Source: Luzula sylvatica (Eukaryota; Streptophyta; Magnoliopsida; Poales; Juncaceae). Taken from it: 64,000 nt of DNA. Location of the stretch: contig OX326960.1 of assembly GCA_946800325.1 (NCBI GenBank), forward strand, positions 11,940,893 through 12,004,892, read 5' to 3'. Both the position numbers and the translations under genes were made by a program. Positions 11,613 to 21,650 of this stretch are shown in pieces. The first letter of the stretch is position 1. The number at the start of each line of letters is the position of its first letter. The notes under the pieces were generated by a model. The model did no database searches, was not told where the DNA came from, and saw only the letters and a program-made list of their open reading frames with translations.

Positions 11613-11744
11613 CTACAAACCAACAACTTCCTCCTCTAGGTATCTCAAACCTATAGTTCTAGCATGACGATCATGCTTCGCAATTGGAAGAGATTTCGTA
11701 AACGGATCTGCCACATTCTCGTCAGTATCAATCTTCAAAATCAT
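11613..11744 (-). pseudogene. Copia-B RNase H C-terminal tail, out of frame
   Basis: A 43-residue frame starts at an ATG overlapping the main stop (ATGA) and reads ILKIDTDENVADPFTKSLP. This is the typical C-terminal end of copia RNase H (the NVADPFTK block). The catalytic RNase H core that should precede it, roughly 100 residues, is absent, and the frame is shifted relative to gag-pol. It is a deletion remnant. Confidence 0.8.
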
Positions 11745-14700
11745 GAATAAGTACGCACTAAAAACTGATCCTTAGTTCTTCGTAAGTACTTGAGGATAGT
11801 TTTCACGGCTCGCCAATGCGGATCACCTGGATTCGATTGGTAACGTGATAAGACGCTCAATGCATACGATACGTCAGGTCTCGTACAGATCATGGCATAC
11901 ATGATAGATCCAACCGCCGAAGCGTATGGAACCTTATCCATGTTACTTTTCTCTTCGCTCGATGTCGGACATTGAGCTTTCGAAAAGTTTATACCACTCG
12001 ACATGGGAAGAAACCCTTTCTTAGAGTTTTGCATGAAAAATCTTTTCAGCACCTTGTCGATGTACGTACTCTGACTTAGGCCGAGGAGTCTCTTGGATCT
12101 ATCTCTATAGATCCTCACGCCTAAAATATAGGCGGCCTCTCCTAAATCTTTCATAGCGAAACGAGTATTCAAATACTTCTTAACATCCGATAACATCGGA
12201 ATGTCGTTTCCTATGATTAATATATCGTCCACATAAAGAACAAGAAATACTACGCGGCTCCCACTAACCTTCTTATATACACAAGGTTCTTCTTCGTTCT
12301 TGATAAAATCATACTCGCTTATGACTTCATCAAAACGAATATTCCAACTCCGAGAAGCTTGTTTCAGTCCATATATGGACCTTTGAAGCTGGCATACTCT
12401 ATTAGGATTCTTTGGATCGATAAAACCTTCGGGTTGTGTCATGTACACATCCTCCGATAATTTCCCGTTAAGGAAAGCGGTTTTAACATCCATTTGCCAT
12501 ATCTCATAGTCATAATATGCGGCTATGGCAAGAATAATCCTTATAGACTTAAGCATGGCTACCGGCGAAAACGTTTCATCATAGTCAACACCATGAATTT
12601 GCTTGAAACCTTTCGCTACCAACCGTGCTTTGTAAGTATGCACATTCCCATCCATGTCGGTTTTCTTCTTGAAAACCCACGTACACCCGACGGGTTTAAC
12701 CAAGGGTGGTGGATCAATCAAGTTCCAAACTTGATTATCATACATGGATTGGATCTCGGACTTCATGGCATCATGCCATTTGTCGGAATCTTCGCTCAAC
12801 ATAGCATCTTTGTAGGTTGTCGGCTCATCATCTATGAGTTCGACGTTGCCTTCATCAGTCACGATAAATCCATATCGTACTGGTTCCAGCCGGGTCCTAC
12901 TAGACCTACGAGGAGCACCTTGTGCTATTGGCTCGACATCCTCAACTATTGATGGATTCGGGTCAACATCCATCGGTTCAATGTTTATTTTTGAATCTCG
13001 AACCTCTTCGAGATCAATTTTACTCCCACTAGCTCGTTGAGATATAAAATCCTCCTCCAAGAAGGTACCTCTTCGAGCTACGAAAACCTTGTTTTCCTCG
13101 GGATTGTAGAAATAATATCCTTTAGTTTCCTTAGGATATCCTACAAATAAACATTTTTCAGATTTGGGTTCGAGTTTATCCGAAAACATTTTTCGAACAT
13201 AAACATCACATCCCCAAATTCTAATAAAAGATAACACCGGAGGTTGTCCGGTCCACATCTCATATGGTGTCTTTTGAACCGATTTAGAAGGTAAGCGGTT
13301 TATCAAAAAAAAAGCCGCTGTCTCAAGGGCATATCCCCAAAACGATTTTGGGAGACTAGTTTGACTCATCATAGATCGAACCATATTCAATAAGGTCCGA
13401 TTCCTCCTCTCGGACACGCCATTCCATTGAGGCGTTCCAGGTGGAGTCAATTGTGAAACGATTCCACAATCTTTGAGATGATCTTCAAACTCATAGCTCA
13501 AATACTCGCCTCCTCGATCTGATCGAAGTGCTTTGATTGTCTTGCCAAGTTGATTTTGAACCTCATTCTGAAATTCTTTGAACTTTTCAAAAGATTTAGA
13601 TTTGTTACGCATTAAGTAGATATACCCATATCTACTAAAATCATCCGTAAACGTTATGAAGTATCGATAACCTCCTCTTGCCTCGGTACTCATTGGACCA
13701 CATACATCAGAATGTATAAGTTCCAATAGTTCCTTGGACCTTTCTCCAACTTTTGAGAATGGTGCTTTTGTCATCTTGCCAAGTAAACAAGATTCGCATT
13801 GTCCATATGAATCAAATTCAAATGAATCCAAAAGTCCATCCTTATGGAGTTTTGAGATGCGCTTCTCGTTTATATGGCCAAGTCGACAATGCCAAAAGTA
13901 AGTTTTACTATCAACTTTAGGTTTAATCCGATTCGTGTTTATATTATAGATTGATTTATCATTTGTGTAATTCATATCTAAAATGTAAAGACCATTTTCT
14001 AATAGAACATTTCCATAGAATAAATTATCCTTACAAATAGAAAATTCATTATTCTTAATAATAAATTCATAACCATCATTAGCTAGTCTAGACACACTAA
14101 TAATGTTCTTACACAAACTTGGAACAAAATAACAATTATTTAGTTCTAAAATAAATCCACTCGGTAAAGTAATAAAAATATCTCCGACGGCCAATGCAGC
14201 AACGCTTGCTCCATTCCCTACTCGAAAATCCACTTCACCGCGTGTTAACTTCCTTCTATTTTGAAGAACCTGCATATTTCGACAAATATGAGTTCCACAA
14301 CCGGTATCTAATACCCAATTGTCCAAAATTGAAATGTTAACATCTATAATAGTCATACCTGCGGTTCCGGCTTCCAAAGCCTTCCCCTTGCTTTTCTTCA
14401 CCTCCTCGAGGTAAATCTTGCAATTTCTCTTCCAATGCCCAGTCTTTTTGCAATGGAAGCAGGTGACATCCTCAGATTTCTCCTTTCCTTTAGTCTTCGG
14501 TTTGGACAACGACTTGCCCGCACCGCCCTTGGACTTTTGTTTCTTACGAATCCCACCTTGAATCATGAGGACATCCCTAGCAACTCTTGCTTTGGGTTCC
14601 CCCGATGCCTTAAGCATCTCCGACTCAAAGTTCTTGAGCATCCCATGGAGCTCGGGAATCGTCTTGTTCATCGAATGCATATGATAGTTCGTTACGAAAG

Positions 14701-15214
14701 TTGAAAAAATCGGTGGCAATGCACATAAGATCAAATCTTGTTGCATTATTGGTGACACCTTTTCTCCCAATTTCTCGAGACGATCAATCAATGATTGTAC
14801 CTTTAACACGTGAGTGCTAACCGAAGATCCGTTAGGCATCTTACAGTTAACCAACTCCTTTAACGTATTGAACCTTTCAATGCGTTCTTGCTCTTGGAAC
14901 ATTTCCTTGAGCGTGGCGTTAATTTCGTACGCATCCGAATCCTCGAACTGCTTCTGCAAGTTCGCGTCCATACATGCCAACATGAGGCACGTCACGTCAT
15001 TTGACTCCTTCTTAAGTTTGTCAAATGCCGCCTTTTCTTCGGGCGAAGCGTTCTCGTCGGGAGTAACCATCTTCGTGTCTAACACGTGACTTTTGCACTC
15101 TTGCCTAAGAACAATTATTAGGTTACGGTGCCAGTCAAGATAGTTCTTGCCGACTAGCTTCTCCTTCTCCAATACCGATCTAATCGACATTGAGTTGGTG
15201 TTGCTTGATGTCAT
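11741..15214 (-). CDS. gag-pol: Copia-B gag-pol polyprotein lacking RNase H
   Basis: A single 1,157-residue frame encodes the capsid and replication enzymes of a Ty1/copia retrotransposon. Order seen: gag (about 1-245); zinc knuckle C252-C255-H260-C265; protease active site D303-T-G (WVLDTGCGTH); integrase zinc-binding H442/H447/C473/C476; integrase catalytic D503, D566, E602; linker; reverse transcriptase with D909 in MDVKTAFLNG and YVDD at 994-997. The frame ends at TRPDVSYALSVLSRY, LKYLRRTKDQ and a short foreign tail, so RNase H catalytic residues are missing. The start Met (MTSSNTNSMS) begins normal copia gag sequence. All other catalytic residues checked are present. The product would act in cytoplasmic particles, with integrase acting in the nucleus. 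Whether the deletion preceded insertion is unknown. Confidence 0.95.
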   Translation of the reverse strand: MTSSNTNSMSIRSVLEKEKLVGKNYLDWHRNLIIVLRQECKSHVLDTKMVTPDENASPEEKAAFDKLKKESNDVTCLMLACMDANLQKQFEDSDAYEINATLKEMFQEQERIERFNTLKELVNCKMPNGSSVSTHVLKVQSLIDRLEKLGEKVSPIMQQDLILCALPPIFSTFVTNYHMHSMNKTIPELHGMLKNFESEMLKASGEPKARVARDVLMIQGGIRKKQKSKGGAGKSLSKPKTKGKEKSEDVTCFHCKKTGHWKRNCKIYLEEVKKSKGKALEAGTAGMTIIDVNISILDNWVLDTGCGTHICRNMQVLQNRRKLTRGEVDFRVGNGASVAALAVGDIFITLPSGFILELNNCYFVPSLCKNIISVSRLANDGYEFIIKNNEFSICKDNLFYGNVLLENGLYILDMNYTNDKSIYNINTNRIKPKVDSKTYFWHCRLGHINEKRISKLHKDGLLDSFEFDSYGQCESCLLGKMTKAPFSKVGERSKELLELIHSDVCGPMSTEARGGYRYFITFTDDFSRYGYIYLMRNKSKSFEKFKEFQNEVQNQLGKTIKALRSDRGGEYLSYEFEDHLKDCGIVSQLTPPGTPQWNGVSERRNRTLLNMVRSMMSQTSLPKSFWGYALETAAFFLINRLPSKSVQKTPYEMWTGQPPVLSFIRIWGCDVYVRKMFSDKLEPKSEKCLFVGYPKETKGYYFYNPEENKVFVARRGTFLEEDFISQRASGSKIDLEEVRDSKINIEPMDVDPNPSIVEDVEPIAQGAPRRSSRTRLEPVRYGFIVTDEGNVELIDDEPTTYKDAMLSEDSDKWHDAMKSEIQSMYDNQVWNLIDPPPLVKPVGCTWVFKKKTDMDGNVHTYKARLVAKGFKQIHGVDYDETFSPVAMLKSIRIILAIAAYYDYEIWQMDVKTAFLNGKLSEDVYMTQPEGFIDPKNPNRVCQLQRSIYGLKQASRSWNIRFDEVISEYDFIKNEEEPCVYKKVSGSRVVFLVLYVDDILIIGNDIPMLSDVKKYLNTRFAMKDLGEAAYILGVRIYRDRSKRLLGLSQSTYIDKVLKRFFMQNSKKGFLPMSSGINFSKAQCPTSSEEKSNMDKVPYASAVGSIMYAMICTRPDVSYALSVLSRYQSNPGDPHWRAVKTILKYLRRTKDQFLVRTYS

Positions 15215-15254
15215 GATTGCTACAACGAAAAATACTTTAAAATGAGATTGATAC

Positions 15255-15891
15255 TGATATGTGCGAACTTATGCTATATGCTTATATGATGATATGAAAT
15301 ATGTTACTTTTATCAAATCAATAACCCTAATATTGATTCGGGATTCTAAATCCAATAACACTTCAAGACCCATATTTCATGATCCTCCCACAAGTGACTT
15401 TGGCCGACAAATGGGATCTCACTATTTAGGTAGGATAAATCCAATCGCATCCAATACGACTCTTGACCTTTTATAGGATTTCGGTATCGAACCATATCAT
15501 ATATGATTCAAATTCCGTTTGTGCATCCTAACTATGCCCCGAACCCCAATCGGATTGGCTTGGACGGTTAAGTCACAACCATGATCACATATCGTTCAAT
15601 TGAACTACAAATGCGCCCGACTTTGGCCTGAACCCGCATTTGTCCCCAATTAACGCTTGCCTCTCACGTTGATACATACAACAATGCACGCCCGACTTTG
15701 GCCTGAAACCGTGCAAGGTGTGATGACCAACCTCGGAGGTTGTGAACATGGAAGGCATTTCATGACTTAAGTATTATGCAGGGATTTATGTGATATAATC
15801 TAATTATATCAATAAGCAAGTATATCATGATGAATGAACATAATTAATAATGATTAGAACCACAATTAAATAAATCAAGAAAAATTACACT
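15255..15891 (-). other. Copia-B leader, inner part, with repeated CCCGACTTTGGCC motif
   Basis: This untranslated leader lies between the palindrome array and gag. It contains CCCGACTTTGGCCTGAA at 15616-15632 and 15691-15707, plus a variant (GTGACTTTGGCCGAC) at about 15394-15408. Related blocks recur in the Copia-C leader (GTCGGCTTTGGCCTTAACCC three times) and in the 107-bp arms at 5.0 and 6.8 kb. Conservation across families suggests an RNA function such as packaging or dimerisation, which is inference. Confidence 0.6.
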
Positions 15892-16498
15892 GTGCGTCAC
15901 GACGCAACATAACGTCCGTCATGACGCACCGTACTAAAATGGACTTCCATTGACTTCCGTCATGACGCAACATAACGTGCGTCACGATGGACTTCACAGG
16001 TCCGTCATGACGCCAGACAGTGCGTCACGACGGACCATACAAAACAATTTTGTTGTCTATTCCAGAAACTATTTCAGGTTCCTCCGTCATGACGGTTGGT
16101 TACTACCGTCACGACGGACCGTGTTCTTCCGTCATGATGCCAGACGGTGCGTCATGACGGACTGTACAAAACCATTTTGTCCAGATTTCCAGAAACTTTT
16201 TGAGGTTCTTCCGTCATGATGGTTGGTTATACCGTCACGACGGACTGTTCTGGTCCGTCATGACGCCAGAGGGTGCGTCATGACGCACTGAACAAAACCA
16301 TTTTGTTCAGTTTGCCAGAAACTTTTTGGACTTCTACCGTCACGACGCACCAAACGGTCCGTCATGATGGTACGAATTTACACAGTGCGTCATGACGCAC
16401 AACTGTTGTGCGTCACGACGGACTGAGTAACGCCTCAGATCCAACTCTTGGATTTCCCGTGTGCGTCATGATGCACCATATCGTGCGTCATGACGCAC
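15892..16498. promoter_or_regulatory. leader array of about 20 CGTCA-YGAYG palindromes
   Basis: I count about 20 copies of CGTCATGACG or its C/T variants (CGTCACGACG, CGTCATGATG) in roughly 600 bp. Part of the array is a ~127-bp higher-order repeat bounded by ACAAAACCATTTTGT blocks near 16039, 16165 and 16291. The sites lie just downstream of the 5' LTR, so they could act as enhancers, RNA hairpins or CpG methylation targets. Function is not shown. Confidence 0.75.
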
Positions 16499-16733
16499 CA
16501 GACCTGAAATTCAGTTTTATTTTGTAATTTTAACAGATTTTAATCGTTTCAAAAACGATTAATCATGAACAATTCATGATTACTTCTAGATTCTTTTGAT
16601 CATCTCATGATCAAATACTAGTAAGATTTCTATGGTCCTAATTTTACAACTACATGATTATGTCCTAAAATTCTACATGAAATTCCGAATAACACTTATT
16701 CGAAATCGATTCGACGATCGAATCGTGACGATC

Positions 16734-16745
16734 GCTCTGATACCA
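16734..16745 (-). promoter_or_regulatory. Copia-B primer-binding site (tRNA-iMet)
   Basis: Plus-strand GCTCTGATACCA equals TGGTATCAGAGC on the element strand. It is a perfect 12-nt match to the plant initiator tRNA-Met 3' end, one base from the LTR edge. Confidence 0.95.
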
Positions 16746-16746
16746 C

Positions 16747-17721
16747 TGTTGGGTATCGGCGTCACTACCGAGCCCCGCGCAGCGGATTGTGAGGCCCGGT
16801 CCGACCCGATCCCGAGGACCACATCAACGACCCGAAAGTACGAATCATGAAATGCATCTAACCTATGAAATTAACGCTTAATTCATAGAGAATCATACCG
16901 CGTGAAATTGATCACGGAGACAGGTTGACTCTATTAGCTGCTGCTTGCTTCGCTCTTTGCTTCGATCCCGGCGACACACACGTCCCACGCCCGCGTGATT
17001 CGACACCTTGTTCGAAGCTCCTATTTGTCGTATACAACCGAAATTTATCCGATTCGTCTTCGACCTTGCTCGACTTAGCTCTCGTTAGATCACAGTCCAG
17101 AATCTCAGTTGAGATTCCTCTACTCGTATCCACCTCGAGCTCGCGTCTTTCGGTTGCGGCGAATTCCCCTAAAATTCCCGCAAGCTTGCTTAAATCTAAT
17201 CTCTATTCTCCACTAACTTGTCTCACAAGTTCTCTCTATTCTCTACTAGAATTAGGTCTGGCAGCCAGAGAGAGAGAGGAAGAAGAATCCACAGATCTTA
17301 TATTAATCTGAGAGTTAATGGTGTATTAATGAGTATCAGAAACTGCTAATCCAGAATTCGGATCACTGTGCGTCATGACGCACGATATGGTGCGTCATGA
17401 TGCACAAGTCACATTTACTTGGATATAGCCGTTACACAGTGTACCGTCATGACGCACGATAACGTCCGTCATGACGCACCACTCATGTGTACCGTCATGA
17501 CGCAAGATAACTTGCGTCATGACGCACTACTCACAGATTGGCTTTCTCAGAATTACTCTATTGTGCGTCATGACGCACAATTTGGTGCGTCATGACGCAC
17601 CATGTAATTTCTGCCAGATTTGCATGATCTTATTATGCATCCAATCGTTCCGACGAACACGTATGTTTGTCTACACTCATTTGTACATTCAACTAGTTGA
17701 TCGGTAACTGTATTTCCTTCA
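16747..17721 (-). repeat. Copia-B 5' LTR (975 bp)
   Basis: Same length as the 3' LTR, with about three substitutions seen by eye. It is followed on the right by CAGTC and the remaining Copia-A RNase H. It directly adjoins the primer-binding site at 16734-16745. Confidence 0.97.
17368..17600. promoter_or_regulatory. U3 array of eight CGTCATGACG palindromes (5' LTR)
   Basis: This is the same four-pair arrangement as in the other LTR, offset by exactly 7,221 bp. In this LTR it would sit upstream of the element's own transcription start. Confidence 0.7.
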
Positions 17722-17940
17722 CAGTCAAAGTGCCTTATGTCTCGCGAAGAATCCGGTGTTCCACTCGAGGACCAAGCACATCCAACTGAAGTATCACTAC
17801 ATCCGGGAACTTGTGAATGACGGGGTCTTATCGCTAGAGAAGATTCAAGGTGCCAAGAACGCTGTAGATATCTTGACCAAGGAAGTCCCCACCGACAAGC
17901 TGAGGCTGTGCGTCGCCTCAGTGGGGCTGGTCACGTAAAC
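17722..17940 (+). pseudogene. Copia-A RNase H C-terminal part
   Basis: After the second CAGTC the Copia-A frame resumes as SALCLAKNPVFHSRTKHIQL, YHYIRELV and NAVDILTKEVPTDKL and ends at a stop near 17937. It joins in frame with TDS at 9525. H-S-R-T-K-H-I and D-I-L-T-K are typical copia RNase H C-terminal blocks. The short region after it, including an AAGTGAGAGAT purine-rich stretch, leads into the 3' LTR. Confidence 0.93.
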
Positions 17941-18024
17941 CGTGGGAGCTGTCGCCGGACTCAAGGAAGTCCCGCTCGGGATGGGAGAAAAGGAGATTGG
18001 TGCAAAAGTCTCCAAGTGAGAGAT

Positions 18025-18381
18025 TGTTATGGTATGGAGACTTTTGGAAACACGAGGATTAGGAAATTGGAAAAAGAAAACCTTAAAGAGATAGGAAAGT
18101 TCTCCATATATTGTTATTGCCAAGATTGAATGATAATTAAGGCAATGATTATTTACTTGTATTATTTCCTTGTATTAGGTAGGAGTTTAGCTATAAATAG
18201 AGGGATAAGCTAGAGTTTTATTCATTCCAACAAATACCAATAATTGTATTCTCTCTTTATCCAGTATAGTAAAATAGTTTGAGTGCCGGCGACCGTGGTT
18301 TTTTCCCTTCGGGGTTTCCAGGTAAAATTTTTGTGTTCGTGTGTTGTTCTTGTGTGTTTGTTTGCGGCGACGATCCTAACA
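18025..18381 (+). repeat. Copia-A 3' LTR (357 bp)
   Basis: Begins TGTTATGGTATGG and ends GATCCTAACA, followed by target duplication ATCAT. It contains a TATA box and downstream T-rich sequence. The short length and start resemble Tnt1-type LTRs. Confidence 0.93.
18192..18199 (+). promoter_or_regulatory. TATA box in Copia-A 3' LTR
   Basis: TATAAATA followed by GAGGGATAAGC, in the expected middle of the LTR. It is probably the core promoter of the ancestral element. Confidence 0.7.
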
Positions 18382-18492
18382 ATCATGTTCCATAAATCAC
18401 AGAAATGAAATAACTTGAAACAGCAGGGGCGTTTTTGCATATTTCACGAAAGAGAATTTCTGCACTTTTTATGATCAGTTATTACTTTTGGC

Positions 18493-18810
18493 AGTAATTG
18501 GACTAAGATCAAATATTGTTGCATTTGTTCCAAAATATGAAATGAGGGGTATTGGTGATATAATACTTTTTGGTGATCTCAAATACTGTTAAATTTGTTT
18601 TAAAAAATACTTGTAATATCAAATACTGTTAATGATTGGGTCAATTTGACAAAGTTTGCATTTTAGGAAACAAAATTGAATTTTTTTGTTTTGGAAGGGT
18701 AAATATGATATTTTGAGGTTTTGTAGCGATGCGCGTGAAAAATCTGAAAAGAGTCGAAAAGGGAACAATCCCAGGCTCGAGAAATATCAAATAACTTCAT
18801 CCTAATATTT
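18493..18810 (+). repeat. dispersed repeat R, copy 1
   Basis: About 310 bp related (roughly 80% by eye) to 20993-21307. Shared blocks include TTGGTGATATAATACT, AATGATTGGGT and CAATCCCAGGCTCG. Element type unknown. Confidence 0.7.
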
Positions 18811-19147
18811 TGAGGTTTATTTCAATGATTAGATTGAATTCTTGTTAATTATCATGTTGCATATTCCATAAAAATGAAAATAACTTGAAAAAGCAGGGGT
18901 CTTTTTGCATATTTCACGAAAGAGCATTTATGGTTATTTATGATCAGTTTTACTTTTGCTTTATATAGGGACCTTTTTGCCCAATCTCACTTTTAAAAGG
19001 ATTAAGAAAATAACCCGCGTTTCGCTGCGGTATTTTTATATAATTGTTTATTATGGTTTTATATAGATTTTTTCCCAGGATTTCTTGTTAATTATTTCAA
19101 ACAAAAAAAGAGTGAAGTTCAAACAAGTAAAAATAAATAATAAACAC

Positions 19148-19182
<35 letters not shown>
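19148..19182. repeat. (ATT)n microsatellite
   Basis: About 34 bp of uninterrupted ATT trinucleotides. Confidence 0.9.
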
Positions 19183-19184
<2 letters not shown>

Positions 19185-20992
19185 CAAGGTTACAAAGTAC
19201 CAAATTACAACAAAACACACAATCATACGAAATTATGCCTTCTAACCTTATATCTATAATTAAACCTTGCAATTAATTATCCTTACATTTCACTATGTAT
19301 ACCAAAATATAGAGATGTAGAATAAATAGATTATAAAAATATCCGAATAAATAAGAAAATATAGATTGATGATGATGAATGAATATGACTTTCGTCATGG
19401 TTTATATTTAAGGACATGATGTGAAAAGCAATGATGTGAAAAGGATAAAAAAGGAATAACAAAATAAAAGGAAGCAAAATTGAAAAGTAGTTGAATGAAT
19501 GAATGTTTGAAGCCAGAGGTGAAAAGAAAATATGGGCAAAACAAATTTATTAATGATGGATAATACAAGCATTGAAAGAAAGAAGACATGGATGCACCAA
19601 GCTGGCAAGCTTGCTTATTTTAAGTGTACAAAAATAAAACCTAAACGGAACAAAAAAAATAATAAATAGTTGAAATTTTTAGTATTTTTAATTAAAATTC
19701 TTGTTGTGCAGAGAAAAACAAATTTAACCATCCATGTCATGAACAAAATATCTTTATTATATGAAACATCGTCTTGAAACTGATATTTTTTTTGCTTGAA
19801 ACAACCTGTCTTGAAATTGATCAGTGAAAAAAACATAATAGTTTTTATTAGTACAAATCTAATTCGAACATGTACAGATTTTATAGAGTATTTCTAGAGT
19901 TAGATGGGAAGAATTGATTATTTCTTAATTAGATTGATGCCAATCTAAATTACATCAAAGAAAATATAATTAGTTGATTATAATAGTAAATAATTCACAA
20001 ATAGCGAAGTGGTAGAAGATCGATCATTCCGTCAATCATTCCTTCCGAGTTTTCGAAGGAATTATGTCAATTGAAATCTTGACTGTAATCTATCACAAGG
20101 CACATACTTGAGTGAATTAAGAAAAAAAATCATATGTGAATAGGTTTAGGATTCTTATGAAATTATTTACTTATTTAACTTAGTAATAAAACACAACTTG
20201 GCATAATTGCATTTACCTCAATATTTGCTGCAGTCCAAACCAGAAAGCAAGTAACAACAATTTCAATCTACAAAATAAAAAAATTAAAAGTCAAAAGTGA
20301 TATTTTGAGAGAACCAATTCAAATTCACAAATAAAAATAAACTTAAATCAGGCCTTCTTGAAAAAAGCGGCGAAATTGTATAAAAAATTGAAAGAAATTG
20401 TTGAGATTTAACGTGAAATTGACGGGAAAATTGCGAAATCGAACATAAAGTTGAAAGAAATTGCTAAAATCCCCTGAAATTAATTGCAAAATAGCTGAAA
20501 TTAACAAAAAAACTGAACACTGGCAGTCAGCCGCGTCGAGCTCGTTTGCACGTCTCTTTCTTCAGCGCGATCTCTCAGATGGGAGAGTAAGAGGATCGTA
20601 TGTGGTTTCTCATGCTCTTCTCTTTCTTCAGGTGTTGGTGCCTCTCTCGCGCAATCCGGCGTTTCTCTTCCTCTTTCTCTCTCCGCGCCATTCTCTCGAC
20701 GCCATGACTCGATCTGTTTTCTCTCTCTCTCTTTCTCTCTCTTTAGCTTGTTCACATGTATGGTAAAGAGATGATTCCCCTATAGTAGATGATTCCCCTA
20801 TAGTAAACATATAGTAAGCGGTAAGGAGGAGGTGTGGGGAGAAGACTTCATGCAGGATTTGTATCATTACTTGATTTGCAAAATTTCTTTTTCATGAGGA
20901 TTTGTATCATTACTTGATTTGCTGCTTAATATTCAATTTTGACATAAATAGATTGTATGAGAAAAATGAAATGAATTATACTTATTAGGGAT

Positions 20993-21307
20993 TAAGATCA
21001 AATACTGAATATTGATGCATTTTTCCAAAAATATGAAATGAGGGTTATTGGTGATATAATACTATTCGATGATCTCAAATACTGTTAAATTTGTTTCAAA
21101 AATACTTTTTAAGATAAATGCTGTTAATGATTGGGTAAATTTGACAAAGTTTTGCATTTTAGGAGACAAAATTGGAATTTTCTGTTTTGGAAAGATAAAT
21201 ATGATATTTTGAGGTTTTTAGGGATGCGCGTGAGAAATCAGACTATTAGGAGTCAAAAAGAGAACAATCCCAGGCTCGGGAATTATTAAGGAACTTCATC
21301 CTAATTA
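20993..21307 (+). repeat. dispersed repeat R, copy 2
   Basis: Direct repeat of 18493-18810, with small indels. It has the same end, AACTTCATCCTAAT. Confidence 0.7.
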
Positions 21308-21650
21308 AGTCCCACTTTTGCTGCCAGATAATTTAGTAGTATTATTAAAATTTTGGATATTTGTTAAAAAAACCTACAATATTTCTGGATGCAAAAAACC
21401 TTCTATTGGAGCTACAATTGGATTATTTGCGTTTCAACCCCTGTGTATTTCCAATGTCTTTTGGAGCTACCATTGGTCCATTACTGGTGCAGAATTGAGT
21501 TTGTGCATTTTACCATTTCCCATTAGTTTTTGGTAAATTTGTGTATTTTATCATTTCACTGTTTTCATTAGACGTGGCATCCACATTAGTGCATTAAATA
21601 AAAAGCAGTATTGTGCCTTTGTATGACAAGAGTGTTCATTGTGCCATAGA
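21308..21650. other. AT-rich spacer before the hAT-like MITE
   Basis: No supported gene. One 72-residue frame (21318-21536) has no recognisable domain and lies in low-complexity AT-rich sequence. Confidence 0.4.

Larger units (their letters stand above)
9526..17721 (-). mobile_element. Copia-B: young, nearly intact Ty1/copia element nested in Copia-A
   Basis: This 8,196-bp minus-strand element has two 975-bp LTRs, a TGGTATCAGAGC primer site, a purine-rich tract and one long gag-pol frame. A perfect 5-bp target duplication CAGTC lies at 9521-9525 and 17722-17726. Removing the element and one CAGTC restores the Copia-A RNase H frame exactly. By eye the LTRs differ at only three positions, so insertion was recent. 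Internal order on the minus strand: 5' LTR (17721-16747), leader with a palindrome array (16498-15892), leader motif block, gag-pol (15214-11741), RNase H tail (11744-11613), ~1.1 kb of non-coding 3' region, 3' LTR (10500-9526). Most of RNase H is deleted. Confidence 0.97.
4923..18386 (+). mobile_element. Copia-A: old Ty1/copia element (Tnt1-like), heavily disrupted
   Basis: A plus-strand copia element is bounded by a 5-bp target duplication ATCAT (4923-4927 and 18382-18386). It begins TGTTATGG at 4928 and ends CCTAACA at 18381. Only about 53 bp of the 5' LTR survive. The rest of that LTR, the leader, gag, protease and the N-terminal half of integrase are missing and replaced by the rearranged copia fragment 4981-7649. 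Integrase C-terminus, reverse transcriptase and RNase H follow from about 7650. They carry stops and frameshifts and are split by Copia-B between 9525 and 17722. The flank AGATTGAATTC-TGGTTAATTATCAT is also present as a paralogue near 18823, which supports the inferred empty site. Confidence 0.92.
18387..20992. other. AT-rich flank with local duplications
   Basis: No gene is recognised. Blocks at 18388-18475 and 18846-18955 are paralogues (AACTTGAAA-AGCAGGGG, TTTTTGCATATTTCACGAAA), marking a ~460-bp tandem duplication interrupted by Copia-A. A CCCGCGTTTCGCTGCGG near-palindrome at about 19014-19030 resembles a Helitron hairpin but lacks CTRR. An (ATT)n tract lies at about 19148-19182. A CT-rich tract (TCTCTCTCTCTCTTTCTC) lies at about 20721-20745. 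Confidence 0.5.

Noticed and set aside
12494..14704. Plus-strand frames inside Copia-B
   Set aside because: They are antisense to the conserved gag-pol frame and match no family.
15892..16498. CRISPR-like array of short repeats
   Set aside because: Repeats are palindromes with irregular spacing inside a plant retrotransposon leader; there are no cas genes and the context is eukaryotic.
19010..19035. A third Helitron 3' end
   Set aside because: The CCCGCG-type hairpin is present, but no CTRR follows at the right distance on either strand.
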